A DNA stretch of 64,000 nt from Alphaproteobacteria bacterium (GTDB lineage Bacteria; Pseudomonadota; Alphaproteobacteria; Micropepsales; Micropepsaceae), in the NCBI GenBank assembly GCA_021325375.1, contig JAJPHG010000020.1, forward strand, positions 124,001-188,000. The letters run 5' to 3'. Positions 41,154-53,997 of the stretch are shown in pieces. The notes below the pieces were generated by a model. It worked only from the letters and a program-made list of their open reading frames with translations, ran no database searches and was not told the origin of the DNA. The number at the start of each line of letters is the position of its first letter. Position 1 is the first letter of the stretch. A program made the translations under genes and the position numbers.

Positions 41154-41918
41154 ATGACCGCGCCGCGCATTTTCGATTCCGCCGCCCTCGCCAGGCGCCG
41201 CGCGCGCGCGGGCCGCATCGCTGGCGACCGCTTTCTCGCGCGCGAGGCGGAGGAAAACCTGAGCCTGCGCATCGCGGCGGCCAACCGGCGCTTCGAGAGC
41301 GTGCTGCGGGTCGACGCGCTCGACGCGGACGAGACCGTGCCGGGCGAGGATGCGAGCTTCGACCTGGTGACGAGCACGCTCTCGCTGCACGCGGTCGACG
41401 ACCTGCCCGGCGCGCTCGTCCAGATCCGCCGCAAGCTGAAGCCCGACGGGCTGTTCCTGGGCGCGCTGTTCGGCGGCGAGACGCTGAACGAGTTGCGCGA
41501 TGCCTTCGCCACGGCCGAGATCGAGACGGTGGGCGGCGTCAGTCCCCGCGTCGCGCCGTTCGCCGATGTACGCGATCTGGGGAACCTCCTGCAGCGCGCA
41601 GGCTTCGCGCTTCCCGTCGCCGATCTGGAGCGCACGACGGTCAACTATCGCGACTTCTTCTCGCTGCTGCGCGATCTGCGCGCCCATGGCGAGACCAACG
41701 CGCTCGCGCAGCGCAGCCGAAAGTTCCTGCCGCGCAGGATGCTGGCCGCGCTTCTCGCCTCGTATCGGCCGGTGCGAGCGACCTTCGACATCGTCTATCT
41801 CACCGGCTGGGCCCCGCATGAGAGCCAGCAGAAGCCGCTCAAACCGGGCAGCGCGACGATGCGCCTCGCGGACGCGCTAGGCACGACGGAACGCTCGGCG
41901 GGAGAGAAGACGGGGTAG
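41154..41918 (+). CDS. NDUFAF5/BioC-like methyltransferase lacking the SAM-binding loop
   Basis: A 254-aa protein whose start (PRIFDSAALARRRARAGRIA) and downstream part (FDLVTSTLSLHAVDDLPGAL, KPDGLFLGALFGGETLNELR) are those of the NDUFAF5-like methyltransferase group found next to comF in alphaproteobacteria. Where the family has the glycine-rich SAM loop and the acidic motif II, this protein runs directly from NRRFESVLRVDALDADE to VPGEDASFDLV. About 30 residues seem to be missing, in frame. It may be non-catalytic, or the deletion may be an artefact; the frame is otherwise clean. Confidence 0.82.
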   Translation: MTAPRIFDSAALARRRARAGRIAGDRFLAREAEENLSLRIAAANRRFESVLRVDALDADETVPGEDASFDLVTSTLSLHAVDDLPGALVQIRRKLKPDGLFLGALFGGETLNELRDAFATAEIETVGGVSPRVAPFADVRDLGNLLQRAGFALPVADLERTTVNYRDFFSLLRDLRAHGETNALAQRSRKFLPRRMLAALLASYRPVRATFDIVYLTGWAPHESQQKPLKPGSATMRLADALGTTERSAGEKTG

Positions 41919-41933
41919 AAACGGCGCGCCGCC

Positions 41934-42086
41934 CTAAAGGAACGGGATGATCATTTGCTCGAAGAAGGTCTTGACCGTCTGGCCGATGGTCGTGGCGCCG
42001 GTCACGATCAGGATGGAGATCAGGCTGGCGATGACCGCGTATTCGATCGCGGTCGTTCCCTTCCTGTCCCGGGCGACGTTGGTCAG
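41934..42086 (-). CDS. Flp/Fap type IVb pilin, no ATG start
   Basis: A 50-residue pilin with the type IVb prepilin signature RDRKG/TTAIEYAVIASL: cleavage after the Gly, Glu at +5 and Tyr next to it, then a hydrophobic helix to QMIIPFL. No ATG, GTG or TTG lies in a usable position in this frame. The only candidate is CTG at 42086, which overlaps the mutT stop as CTGA, like an ATGA coupling. No prepilin peptidase or Tad secretion genes are in the window. It is either a rare CTG-start pilin or a pilin whose 5' end was lost by fusion to mutT. Confidence 0.65.
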   Translation of the reverse strand: MTNVARDRKGTTAIEYAVIASLISILIVTGATTIGQTVKTFFEQMIIPFL

Positions 42087-42487
42087 AGCAGATCGCGCAG
42101 CATCGGCAAGAGCGGCAAATCCGCGGGCGGCATGGGATAGTCCGCCATGTCCTTGGGCCGCACCCATTTGAGCGCCGCATGCTCGAGCGGCTGGGGCACG
42201 CCCTCCCAGCGCCGGCACAGATAGAGCGGCATCAGAAGGTGGAAATCTGTGTATGCGTGCGACGCGAAGGTGAATGGCGCGAGGCACGCCTCTTTGACCG
42301 CGATGCCGAGCTCCTCGCGAAGCTCGCGTATCAGAGTCGCCTCCGGAGTTTCTCCGGGCTCCATCTTGCCGCCGGGAAATTCCCATAATCCACCCATCGC
42401 CTTGTCCGCGGGCCGCTGTGCCAGAAGCACGCGTCCGTCCGGATCGATAAGCGCGCACGCCACCACGAAGACTATGCGCAAAGCCAT
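42083..42487 (-). CDS. mutT: Nudix pyrophosphohydrolase (MutT type)
   Basis: A 134-aa Nudix enzyme that hydrolyses oxidised or non-canonical nucleoside triphosphates. The Nudix box is complete: GGKMEPGETPEATLIRELRE with EELGI following. Start LRIVFVVACALIDPDGRVLL and the WEFPGG segment agree with MutT. It follows argJ on the same strand, 58 bases away, an arrangement conserved in this group. Confidence 0.93.
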   Translation of the reverse strand: MALRIVFVVACALIDPDGRVLLAQRPADKAMGGLWEFPGGKMEPGETPEATLIRELREELGIAVKEACLAPFTFASHAYTDFHLLMPLYLCRRWEGVPQPLEHAALKWVRPKDMADYPMPPADLPLLPMLRDLL

Positions 42488-42545
42488 CGAAGCGTCTCCT
42501 ACTTTGCCGCACCAGGGCTAAAGCGGCGTTAAGAAATAGCAGGAT

Positions 42546-43847
42546 TTACGAGCGATACGACCCGTTGATGTCGATATAGCCATGCGTGAGGTCGCAGGTC
42601 CAAACGCGCGCCGCGCCCTTGCCCAGTCCCAGATCGACACCGATCTCGACGGTGCGGCCGGAGACGGCCTTGGTCGCGGCGTCCTCGTTATACTTGACGG
42701 CGCGTTCACCCTTCTCGGCGACGAGCTGGTTGCCGAAGGTGATCTTGAGCTTGTCGCGATCGGCCGCCTCGCCCGCCTTGCCGACCGCCATCACGACGCG
42801 GCCCCAATTCGCGTCGGCGCCGGCGATGGCCGTCTTCACCAGCGGCGAGTTCGCGATCGAGAGCGCGATGCGTTTCGCGGCCGCATCGCTCTCAGCGCCC
42901 GCGACGTCGACGCGGATCAGCTTCTGCGCCCCTTCGCCGTCGCGCACGACCTGAAGCGCGAGATCGAGCAGGAGCGCGTTGAGCTTGGCGCGGAAATCGT
43001 TGAGCCGCTTGTCGGACGCCTTGGCGATCGCGGGATGGTTCGCGCCCTTGCCGGTCGCGAACAGCAGCAGCGTGTCGCTCGTGGACGTGTCGCTGTCGAC
43101 GGTGATCGCGTTGAACGAATTCTGCACGCCGCTCGACAGCAAATCTTGGAGCACGGGCGCCGGCAGATTCGCGTTTGTGAAGACGAAGGACAACATCGTC
43201 GCCATGTCCGGCGCGATCATGCCCGAGCCTTTGGCGATGCCGTTGATGGTCACGCGGTGGCCGTCGATCTCGGCCGAAGCGGTGGCGAGCTTGGGATAGG
43301 TGTCCGTCGTCATGATCGCTTCCGCCGCCTGGCGCCAGCCGCCCGCGGCGCCCGCCTCGACCAGGCCGGCAAGGATGCGGGTGATCTTGGCTGCGGGAAG
43401 CGGCTCGCCGATCACGCCGGTGGAGGCGAGGAAGACTTCCTGCGGCCTGCAGCCCACGACGGCGGCGGCAGAGTCCGCCACCTGCCGCGCGGCGTCCATC
43501 CCGCCCTTGCCCGTGAAGGCGTTGGCGTTGCCGCTGTTGACGACCAGGGCGCGCGCCGAGCCGGCCTTGGCGTTCGCCCGGCACCACTCCACCGGCGCCG
43601 AGGCGGTCTTGGACTTGGTGAACACGCCGGCGACCTGGGTTCCGGGCGCCAGCACGGCCACCAGGACGTCGGTGCGGTCCTTGTAGCGGATCCCGGCCTG
43701 GCCCGTGGCCAGCCGGATGCCGGCCAGGGGCGGCAGGCTCGCGAACGATCTGGGCGCCAGGGGCGAGACGGCGTGCCCCGCCTTCTCCGCCACTTTCCCT
43801 GGCACTTTCCCCGGCACTTTCGCAGCCTTGGACGCTTTGGCGGCCAT
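42546..43847 (-). CDS. argJ: Bifunctional glutamate N-acetyltransferase / N-acetylglutamate synthase
   Basis: Arginine-pathway enzyme that recycles the acetyl group from acetylornithine to glutamate. The precursor cleaves itself between Ala216 and Thr217 in [13 protein letters not shown], and Thr217 becomes the nucleophile. Also seen: [23 protein letters not shown] and the C-terminal [16 protein letters not shown]. The 433-aa protein has an Ala/Lys/Pro-rich extension of about 25 residues at the N-terminus ([18 protein letters not shown]). ATG 43847 is the first in-frame start without a shadow of secA. It is divergent from secA. Confidence 0.96.
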   Translation of the reverse strand: MAAKASKAAKVPGKVPGKVAEKAGHAVSPLAPRSFASLPPLAGIRLATGQAGIRYKDRTDVLVAVLAPGTQVAGVFTKSKTASAPVEWCRANAKAGSARALVVNSGNANAFTGKGGMDAARQVADSAAAVVGCRPQEVFLASTGVIGEPLPAAKITRILAGLVEAGAAGGWRQAAEAIMTTDTYPKLATASAEIDGHRVTINGIAKGSGMIAPDMATMLSFVFTNANLPAPVLQDLLSSGVQNSFNAITVDSDTSTSDTLLLFATGKGANHPAIAKASDKRLNDFRAKLNALLLDLALQVVRDGEGAQKLIRVDVAGAESDAAAKRIALSIANSPLVKTAIAGADANWGRVVMAVGKAGEAADRDKLKITFGNQLVAEKGERAVKYNEDAATKAVSGRTVEIGVDLGLGKGAARVWTCDLTHGYIDINGSYRS

Positions 43848-43970
43848 CCGGCTCCCCAGCTCAAACAGGGGGCGGATGTGGCCGGAATCGGCTGAATTGA
43901 CAAGGGGGTGGGGGGTTCTTATGTCTCCCGCGCGGCTTTCAGGCCGTTTTCGCCCAAACCCGAGGATTTC

Positions 43971-46742
<2,772 letters not shown>

Positions 46743-46879
46743 GGTCCGTGCTCGATTAAAAATTTGACAAGTCGTGCAGTGAAGGCTGCTGCCGCCGGCA
46801 CGCCAGGACGCGCTGGCGAAAGGCTGGGAATACAAGTATAAGGCGAGTGCTGTCCGCTTCTTATGCTTGGGGGTTCGCC

Positions 46880-47806
46880 ATGGCCGTTCCGCGCGACTAT
46901 CGTCTGATAAACGCCTGCATCGCCGCCTATCACATCGACGACAACGGCAACCTCGACCCGCATGCGCCCGGCTACGGCCAGATCGGCCTAAAGGGGCCGC
47001 CGCAAGGCTTCGTCGCGGGCGAGCTCGATATCGACGCCTGCTTCGTCGGCGAGACCACGGACAACTACGTCATCCTCGCGTTCCGCGGCACGCGGCCGCC
47101 GACGCAGGGCGGCAATCCGCTCGACTGGATCCTCGACTGGCTGCAGGATTTCGAGCTCGGTCCGACGCCGTGGCTCGTGAACGGCAAGTCCTACGGTCAG
47201 GTCGAAGGCGGATTCGCCGCGGCCATGCTGGCGCTGTGGCCCAGGGTGAAGCTCGCGCTCGACAAGATCGATCTCAAGAGCAAGGCGGGGTTCTGGATCA
47301 CCGGTCACAGCAAGGGCGGCTCGCTCACCGCGCTCGCCGCGACGCTGGTGGCAGCGGCTTACCCCGGCATCGCGCCGCAGATCGTGGCCTTCGCGCCCGC
47401 CATGGCGTGCGATGAAGACTTCCAGACCCTCTACGAGAACCAGGGGCTCGACGACGCCACGCTGCGCTATCAGAACGAATGCGACATCGTCCCGTATATG
47501 CCGGTCGTGTTCACGGCGAAGAGCGCGATTCAGAACGCCCAGATCATCGCCGGCGTATTGGCCCGCGCGAAAGGGACGACGCTCGCCAAGATCAGCCTCC
47601 TGGAATACGAGCCGCTGGGATCGCTGGACTACATCGATTTCGACGAGAGCACCGGCAAGTACAGCATCGTCACCGGCTGGAAAGGCGAGATCGACGGCAT
47701 CGCCGCCATCGCCAGCGCGCTGCTGCACGGCCAGTTTTCCACGATCGTCGAGGCGCATGCGGCTTCCGGCGGCTATCTGGAGTGCTTCGGGATACCCACG
47801 GTGTGA
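46880..47806 (+). CDS. Class 3 lipase-like hydrolase
   Basis: A 308-aa alpha/beta hydrolase with no signal peptide. The nucleophile Ser144 lies in GHSKGGSLTA, preceded by the lipase-3 strand NYVILAFRGTRPPTQG near residue 62; later NECDIVPYMPV could carry the acid. Such proteins act on acylglycerols or other esters; the substrate is open. ATG 46880 has GGGGG about six bases upstream; ATG 46847 would add eleven residues. Independent of secA, with no shared promoter seen. Confidence 0.82.
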   Translation: MAVPRDYRLINACIAAYHIDDNGNLDPHAPGYGQIGLKGPPQGFVAGELDIDACFVGETTDNYVILAFRGTRPPTQGGNPLDWILDWLQDFELGPTPWLVNGKSYGQVEGGFAAAMLALWPRVKLALDKIDLKSKAGFWITGHSKGGSLTALAATLVAAAYPGIAPQIVAFAPAMACDEDFQTLYENQGLDDATLRYQNECDIVPYMPVVFTAKSAIQNAQIIAGVLARAKGTTLAKISLLEYEPLGSLDYIDFDESTGKYSIVTGWKGEIDGIAAIASALLHGQFSTIVEAHAASGGYLECFGIPTV

Positions 47807-47957
47807 CGACCTGCAGCGCGCGCGTCCGTACTCGTTGTAGTCGTATGCTTGCCGCGCGATAGGCAAAAGCACGGTTAAGCACGGCAATGCCGGGTTGCGT
47901 CGGCCCGCCTCGTATTGCAAACTCTTCAGGTTCTATCGCCTATCGGGGGGCAACCTA

Positions 47958-48902
47958 ATGCGCATGAGGTTTGTGACGGGGATGCTGGCTGCGTCCCTGG
48001 CTTTTTCGTTTACGGCATCGGCACAGGACGTGCGAAAGCCGGTCGTTTCGATCAACGACATCCAGGACATGGCGAACACCGGCCAGAGCGACGTGCTCAG
48101 GCAGATGATCGAGACCACGATCGTCAACACCGGCAAGTTCCGCATCATGGAGCGCGGCGACCAGGGCACCGCCGTCCTGCTCAAGGAGCAGCAAGGCGCC
48201 AAGGCCGGTCTGTATACGTCGAACACGCCGGGCAAGATCGGCGGCTTCGAGGGCGTGGACTTCATGGTCTACGGTACCATCACCACCGGCCAGGCGACGA
48301 CGCAGCACGACACCGGCGCGTCGATGGGCATGGCGGTCGGCGGCGGCTTCGCCGACAGGTTGGGCGTGCCCGGCCTGGGCGGGGCGATGCGCGCCAACTC
48401 GAACTGCAACAGCAGCTCGGCCAGCCTGCAAGTCGACATCCGCATCACCGACGGCAAGACGGGCGAGGAGCGCTACGCCAAGCACGTCACGAAGACGGAA
48501 CAGGGACAGACCGTCTGCGGCGGCCGCAGCTCGGTCGACGTCTCCGGCCTGCTCCGCGTCGCGGCGCAGAGCGTCTCGATGGGCCTGGTGACCATCATGT
48601 ATCCGGTCAAGGTCGTCGACGTCGACGCCGACGGCCAGGTGGTGCTCAACTATGGCGAAGGCCTGCTCGCGGCGGGCGACGTGTTCGCGGTGTTCCAGGA
48701 AGGAAGAGAGATCCGCGATCCCGACACCGGCGCGGTCCTGGGCAACAGCGAGAAATTGCTGGGCTTGGTGAAGATCACCGAGGTGATGCCGAAAATGTCG
48801 AAGGCGACGATGATGACCGCGTTCCCGGTCGCGCCTTCCGTCGGGTCCGTCGCGCGCGCGGCGACGCCCGAGCAGATCTCCGCCGCCAAGCACAGCAGGT
48901 AA
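47958..48902 (+). CDS. CsgG/HfaB-type outer-membrane protein
   Basis: A 314-aa exported protein with signal peptide MRFVTGMLAASLAFSFTASA. The core (NTGKFRIMERGDQGTAVLLK, FEGVDFMVYGTITTGQ, LQVDIRITDGKTGEERYAKH) is the CsgG/HfaB fold, which in curli export or holdfast anchoring forms outer-membrane rings. It lacks the lipobox cysteine of CsgG and the C-terminus has an extra domain (VKVVDVDADGQVVLNYGEGL) like the FlgT C-terminal region. The next gene starts five bases after its stop, so the pair is an operon with a terminator at the end. Confidence 0.8.
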   Translation: MRMRFVTGMLAASLAFSFTASAQDVRKPVVSINDIQDMANTGQSDVLRQMIETTIVNTGKFRIMERGDQGTAVLLKEQQGAKAGLYTSNTPGKIGGFEGVDFMVYGTITTGQATTQHDTGASMGMAVGGGFADRLGVPGLGGAMRANSNCNSSSASLQVDIRITDGKTGEERYAKHVTKTEQGQTVCGGRSSVDVSGLLRVAAQSVSMGLVTIMYPVKVVDVDADGQVVLNYGEGLLAAGDVFAVFQEGREIRDPDTGAVLGNSEKLLGLVKITEVMPKMSKATMMTAFPVAPSVGSVARAATPEQISAAKHSR

Positions 48903-48907
48903 ATCCG

Positions 48908-49885
48908 ATGATCCTCCAATCGCGCTTGGCAAGGGCGTTCGGCCTTGCCGGTATCGCGGCGCTCGCCGTCACCGGCCACGCCTCGGCACAGCTGGCCACG
49001 ATCAGCGTCGGCCACATCACGGCCCATCAGGACTGCAAGGTCTATCAGGAGTCGGCGGGAAGCACGGCGGTCTTCGCCCAGCGCGACACCGTGGTGGCCG
49101 CGAAGGAAAGCGCCGGCGTCGCCGCCAATCGCGACACCGTGGTGGCCGCCAGGGAAGGCACCGTCGTCGCCGCCCAGCGCGAGAAGGTGGCGGCCTTCTC
49201 GAGCTGGCGGACATGGCTGGTGAAGGACTGCGTCAGCGATTTCCCCTCGCTGAAGACCAGCCTGCAGGCGGCGCTGGCCGCGAGCGGAAAGCTCGCCGTC
49301 AAGGGATCGGGCGGAAAGTACGTCCTGTCCGGCGCGATCTCCCAGATCGGCGGCATGGACGATCCCGCCGTGCAAACCATCTCGACCGGAAGCTATTCCG
49401 TGGCGTCGCAGGGCATCTTCGTGAACATGGAAGTGACGCTGAAAGACGCGAGCGGCCGCATCGTCTATGGCGGGCTGCTGACCAAGCACCTGGAAACGGG
49501 ATCGAACATCCAGACCCCGGGCATGGAAACCGGCAGCTACCAGCCGAACGGCGAAGCCACCTACACCCAGCTGCAGAACCAGGTCGCTCTCGCCGTCGCG
49601 CGCCTCGCGGCCTTCCACATCGTTCCGCTCCAGGTGGTCGGCAACGATGGCGGGCAGATCCGGCTGAACTACGGCGCTCCCCTGTTGACGCTCGGCATGA
49701 GCGTGCACGCGACCAGTCCCGATGGGGCGGCCTCGGTCCGCTACAGCGTCGTCTCCGCCGACGCCAATGGCGCGACGGCCGAGAAGGACGGCGACGGCGA
49801 TGCCTCGAGGATCGTTCCCGGCAGCCCGGCCGACGTCGTCGAGGACGACAACGGACGCCACTATAAGAGAGTCGATCTGCCTTAG
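48908..49885 (+). CDS. Exported partner of the CsgG-like protein
   Basis: A 325-aa secreted protein (signal MILQSRLARAFGLAGIAALA, cleaved near HASA). Residues about 50-90 contain an internal repeat built on RDTVVAA (FAQRDTVVAAKESAGVAANR, then DTVVAAREGTVVAAQREKVA). The middle (GGKYVLSGAISQIGG, VNMEVTLKDASGRIVYGGLL) resembles CsgG-like domains and the end (IVPLQVVGNDGGQIRLNYGA) repeats the FlgT-like tail of the preceding protein, so the two are distant relatives. Function unknown; an outer-membrane complex is inferred. Confidence 0.7.
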   Translation: MILQSRLARAFGLAGIAALAVTGHASAQLATISVGHITAHQDCKVYQESAGSTAVFAQRDTVVAAKESAGVAANRDTVVAAREGTVVAAQREKVAAFSSWRTWLVKDCVSDFPSLKTSLQAALAASGKLAVKGSGGKYVLSGAISQIGGMDDPAVQTISTGSYSVASQGIFVNMEVTLKDASGRIVYGGLLTKHLETGSNIQTPGMETGSYQPNGEATYTQLQNQVALAVARLAAFHIVPLQVVGNDGGQIRLNYGAPLLTLGMSVHATSPDGAASVRYSVVSADANGATAEKDGDGDASRIVPGSPADVVEDDNGRHYKRVDLP

Positions 49886-49909
49886 TTGATCGTCCCGACA
49901 CATCACCCC

Positions 49910-49946
49910 GGCCGAGCGGGAGCCGCTCGGCCCCCTTTTTCTTTTT
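49910..49946 (+). terminator. Rho-independent terminator of the CsgG-like operon
   Basis: A perfect 10-bp stem, GGCCGAGCGG / CCGCTCGGCC, with loop GAG, followed by CCC and two T-runs (TTTTT and TTTTT split by C). It comes 25 bases after the stop of the second gene. Confidence 0.9.
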
Positions 49947-49990
49947 CGCATGCGCGGTCAGGATCGCTCGTCCGCTATCGGAGACCGCCC

Positions 49991-51109
49991 ATGACCCCGT
50001 TCAAGATCGACATTCCGCAAGCCACGCTCGACGCCATCCGCGCCAGGGTGCGCGCCTATGAATGGCACGAGATGCCGCGTGGGGCCGGGCTCGAGGACAG
50101 CTGGGCCTACGGCGCCAACCTCGAATTCATGAAAAAGCTCTGCGCCTATTGGGCGGACGGCTACGACTGGCGCAAATGGGAGGCCGCGCTCAACCGCTTC
50201 CCGCAATTCACCGCGCGCGTCGAGGACATCGACATCCATTTCTACCGTGTCGACGGCAGCGGCCCGCCGCTGATCCTCTCCCATGGCTGGCCGGGATCGG
50301 TGTTCGAGTTCCTGCACATCATCGACAAGCTTGCGAAGGATTTCACCGTCGTGGTGCCGTCCCTGCCCGGCTACGGCTTCTCGGGCAAACCCGCGCGTCC
50401 CATCGGTCCGCGCACCGTCGCGCGGCTGTTCGACACGCTGATGACGGACGTATTGCAGCTTCCGAACTACATCGCGCAAGGCGGCGATTGGGGCAGCGCG
50501 ATCTCGGGCTGGATGGCCTATGAGGGCAAAGGCTGCCGCGCCGCGCATCTCAACATGTTCGGCTGGCGCTCGCCGGGCGTGGGGCCGCAGACCAAGGAAG
50601 AGCAGGAATATGTCGCGCGCGCGGCGCAGCTCTTTGAGCTCGAAGGCGCCTATTTCCGCGAGCACACCACCAAGCCGCAGACGCTGTCCTACGCGATGAT
50701 GGATTCGCCGGTGGGCGCGGCGGCGTGGATCGTGGAGAAATTCCACGGCTGGTCGGACATCCGCAAGGGCTTCGAGAACGTCTATACGAAGGACCAGCTC
50801 CTCACCAATGTGATGATCTATCTGGTGACGAAGAGCTTCAACACCGCGACATGGCTCTATCGCGGCCTGGTCGAGGACTTCACCGGCGCGCCGGTGCCCG
50901 CGAAGGCGCGCATCGAGAAGCCGGTCGGCATCGCCGCGTTCCCCGTCGACCTCATCCCCTTCCCGCCGAAGAGCCTGGTCGAGCGCCACATGAACGTGAC
51001 GCATTGGACCGACTTCAAGGAAGGCGGCCATTTCGCGGCGCTGGAGCGCGGCGACGATCTGGTCGCGGATATCAAGGCGTTCGCGCGGAGTCTTCCCCCG
51101 AATGCGTAA
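49991..51109 (+). CDS. Epoxide hydrolase-like alpha/beta hydrolase
   Basis: A 372-aa protein with the epoxide hydrolase N-terminal lid (MTPFKIDIPQATLDAIRARV, then GYDWRKWEAALNRFPQF) and the core motif HGWPGS at 99-104. The nucleophile Asp166 is in QGGDWGSA, and the His is likely in the C-terminal GGHFAALE. An Asp nucleophile marks it as an epoxide hydrolase rather than an esterase. GGAG lies about eight bases upstream of ATG 49991. The next gene overlaps its stop by eight bases. Confidence 0.9.
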   Translation: MTPFKIDIPQATLDAIRARVRAYEWHEMPRGAGLEDSWAYGANLEFMKKLCAYWADGYDWRKWEAALNRFPQFTARVEDIDIHFYRVDGSGPPLILSHGWPGSVFEFLHIIDKLAKDFTVVVPSLPGYGFSGKPARPIGPRTVARLFDTLMTDVLQLPNYIAQGGDWGSAISGWMAYEGKGCRAAHLNMFGWRSPGVGPQTKEEQEYVARAAQLFELEGAYFREHTTKPQTLSYAMMDSPVGAAAWIVEKFHGWSDIRKGFENVYTKDQLLTNVMIYLVTKSFNTATWLYRGLVEDFTGAPVPAKARIEKPVGIAAFPVDLIPFPPKSLVERHMNVTHWTDFKEGGHFAALERGDDLVADIKAFARSLPPNA

Positions 51110-52268
51110 AGCCATCGCCGCGTCGATCTTGGGTTTGACAGCCTTGGGCGGCGCGTCCCCCGATGTTCCACCATCGGTCCTGGCGCGTCTGCCGACCTAT
51201 TGCCGCTACGACGTCGATGTGCGCGGCCAGGCCAATCCATACGCCGCCTTCGCGCGCGACGTGGACGAAGACGGCACCGTCTGTCCCTTCGCCGCAGGCG
51301 TGGCGCAGACGGCGCAGGTCTATCGCGTCCGCGGCGACGCCGCTTGTGCCGCGTCCGATCTTCCGAGCGCGAAAATCGGCGCCGTGAGCGAGATCGACGG
51401 CGCCGAGGCGCGCCGCGCGATGGATTGCTCGCTCGCGCGCGTCAAGCATCCGAAGCCCGGCGCGACGACGAGGTCCTATCTCGTGCGCTACAGGGATCCC
51501 GGCGGCGCACTCCTGGGCGTGATAAATGCCGGCCGGTACACCCGGGTTGCCGCGCGCGACGGCCTGCCGTTCACCGACATGGCCATCGCCACCGTCGACG
51601 ACCAGGTCTATGAATGCTTCGCGATGTTGGACGGCGCCGCGTCGGATCCGGCGGCTTATTTCAAGCTCGTCTCCCTGCCCTTGCCCGCCGGCGCCACACA
51701 GGAAGAGATCGCGGGCCGCGACTGCCGCGACGTCGCGAAAGAACGCTACGGCGTCGAATTCGGCATCGACGCGGTGAGCGCCGAATTCTCGCTCTGGCTG
51801 GATCCGTCGCCGCAGACGCCGCAGGCCGAACAATTCGACGACGTGCTGACCTCCGCGCTCGCCGCTGCCGGCGTCACGCCCAGGGTCGCCGGCACGCGGA
51901 TATTCTCGCCGGGAACGGCACGCGCCGACCGAGCGGCCGACGGCACCGGCTTCGTCATGCTCGGCGGCAAGCGCAAAGCGATGATCGAGATGCGCCGCAT
52001 GACGCAAGCGACTTGCGCTGCGATCTTCAGCGCCGCCGCGACCCTCAAGCTCCATCTCCAAACAAGCCAGACCGATCTGATGATCCTCAACCCGCCCGGC
52101 ATCGACGGCCGGCCGCCGCGCACGCATGCGAAGACGGTCGCGGTCACCAGCGCGGCCGATCTTTGCGACGTCTTGCGGCGCGGCTTTGACGAATGGCACG
52201 CCGCGGCGACCGAGATGCCGTCGGACATGAGCGATCTCGACGGACAGAACAGCTCGCTCGGCGACTGA
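51102..52268 (+). CDS. Exported cysteine-containing protein of unknown function
   Basis: A 388-aa protein starting MRKAIAASILGLTALGGASP, probably a signal peptide. Cysteines are scattered (TYCRYDVD, TVCPFAAGV, AACAASDL, MDCSLARV, GRDCRDVA, ATCAAIF, DLCDVLRR). The reading overlaps the epoxide hydrolase by eight bases, so the two are probably translated together. No recognisable domain. The C-terminal tail is polar and acidic. Confidence 0.7.
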   Translation: MRKAIAASILGLTALGGASPDVPPSVLARLPTYCRYDVDVRGQANPYAAFARDVDEDGTVCPFAAGVAQTAQVYRVRGDAACAASDLPSAKIGAVSEIDGAEARRAMDCSLARVKHPKPGATTRSYLVRYRDPGGALLGVINAGRYTRVAARDGLPFTDMAIATVDDQVYECFAMLDGAASDPAAYFKLVSLPLPAGATQEEIAGRDCRDVAKERYGVEFGIDAVSAEFSLWLDPSPQTPQAEQFDDVLTSALAAAGVTPRVAGTRIFSPGTARADRAADGTGFVMLGGKRKAMIEMRRMTQATCAAIFSAAATLKLHLQTSQTDLMILNPPGIDGRPPRTHAKTVAVTSAADLCDVLRRGFDEWHAAATEMPSDMSDLDGQNSSLGD

Positions 52269-52338
52269 GCGCCGACGGCCGGCTCCCCATGGCGCCGGTC
52301 GTGCTCGGCGGATAGTGGGCCATGACGCCGAGGATGGG

Positions 52339-53295
<957 letters not shown>

Positions 53296-53406
53296 GGCGT
53301 CCAGGGGTAGAACCCGAAAGGGCCGGGAAAGTGGCGAACCGGGTCCAAGCTGTCAACAAAGACGGCCCGGAAAAGTTACAGGCCCGCGATTAAGCCATTA
53401 ATAGCG

Positions 53407-53997
53407 CTAGCCGATCCAGTGCCGCCGTATGGGCCGGCCGCGGCGCATGTCCAGCGCCGCCAGGGCGCTGGGGATATCGGCCTCCCAACGGGGCATGAGG
53501 ATGACGATGGCCCAGCCGTCCAGCGCCGCCACGGCCGTCCCGAGCCCGATGGCCCAGAACGCGATTGCGGCGCTGCCCCCAAGGGCGACCGTCATCGTGC
53601 CTGCGAGCAGGCACAGCCCCATCAGCTTGGCCGAGCGCGCATGCGTCGCGGTCATGCGGCCGAAGCGCAAGACGCTGATCCCCTGCTGGACGATCTCCGC
53701 GGCGATGGCGCCGGCGATCACGGGCCAGTTCGCCCACATCGCGTCGGGCCGCAGGAAGAAGAGCGCCGTGATCGTGGCCAGCCAGAAGGCGAGATCCACG
53801 ATGCTGTCGGCCCGGCGCAGCGCGGTGGTCGAGACGCCGAGCCGCCTGGCGACGATCCCATCGAAGACGTCGCTGAGCGTGGCAAGCAGGATCAGGACGG
53901 CGAGCGCGGTTCCGCGCCCGGTCCATCCCAGCGCCAGCACGCCCACGACCGCCAGCGCCCGGAAGACGATGAGCGCGGCGGGAATCCTTTCGACCAT
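53407..53997 (-). CDS. CDP-alcohol phosphatidyltransferase family protein
   Basis: A 196-aa membrane protein with about six spans. The CDP-alcohol motif D-x2-D-G-x2-A-R-x8-G-x3-D-x3-D is nearly complete: DVFDGIVARRLGVSTTAL then RRADSIVD, with the four Asp and the Ala-Arg present but Leu in the usual Gly position. Such enzymes attach alcohols such as glycerol phosphate, inositol or serine to CDP-diacylglycerol. The missing Gly suggests altered activity. ATG 53997 chosen; GTG 54003 also possible. Confidence 0.8.
   Translation of the reverse strand: MVERIPAALIVFRALAVVGVLALGWTGRGTALAVLILLATLSDVFDGIVARRLGVSTTALRRADSIVDLAFWLATITALFFLRPDAMWANWPVIAGAIAAEIVQQGISVLRFGRMTATHARSAKLMGLCLLAGTMTVALGGSAAIAFWAIGLGTAVAALDGWAIVILMPRWEADIPSALAALDMRRGRPIRRHWIG

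Noticed and set aside
49083-49200. Tandem repeats as a CRISPR-like array.
   Set aside because: Only two units, within a coding frame, translating to a regular RDTVVAA protein repeat.
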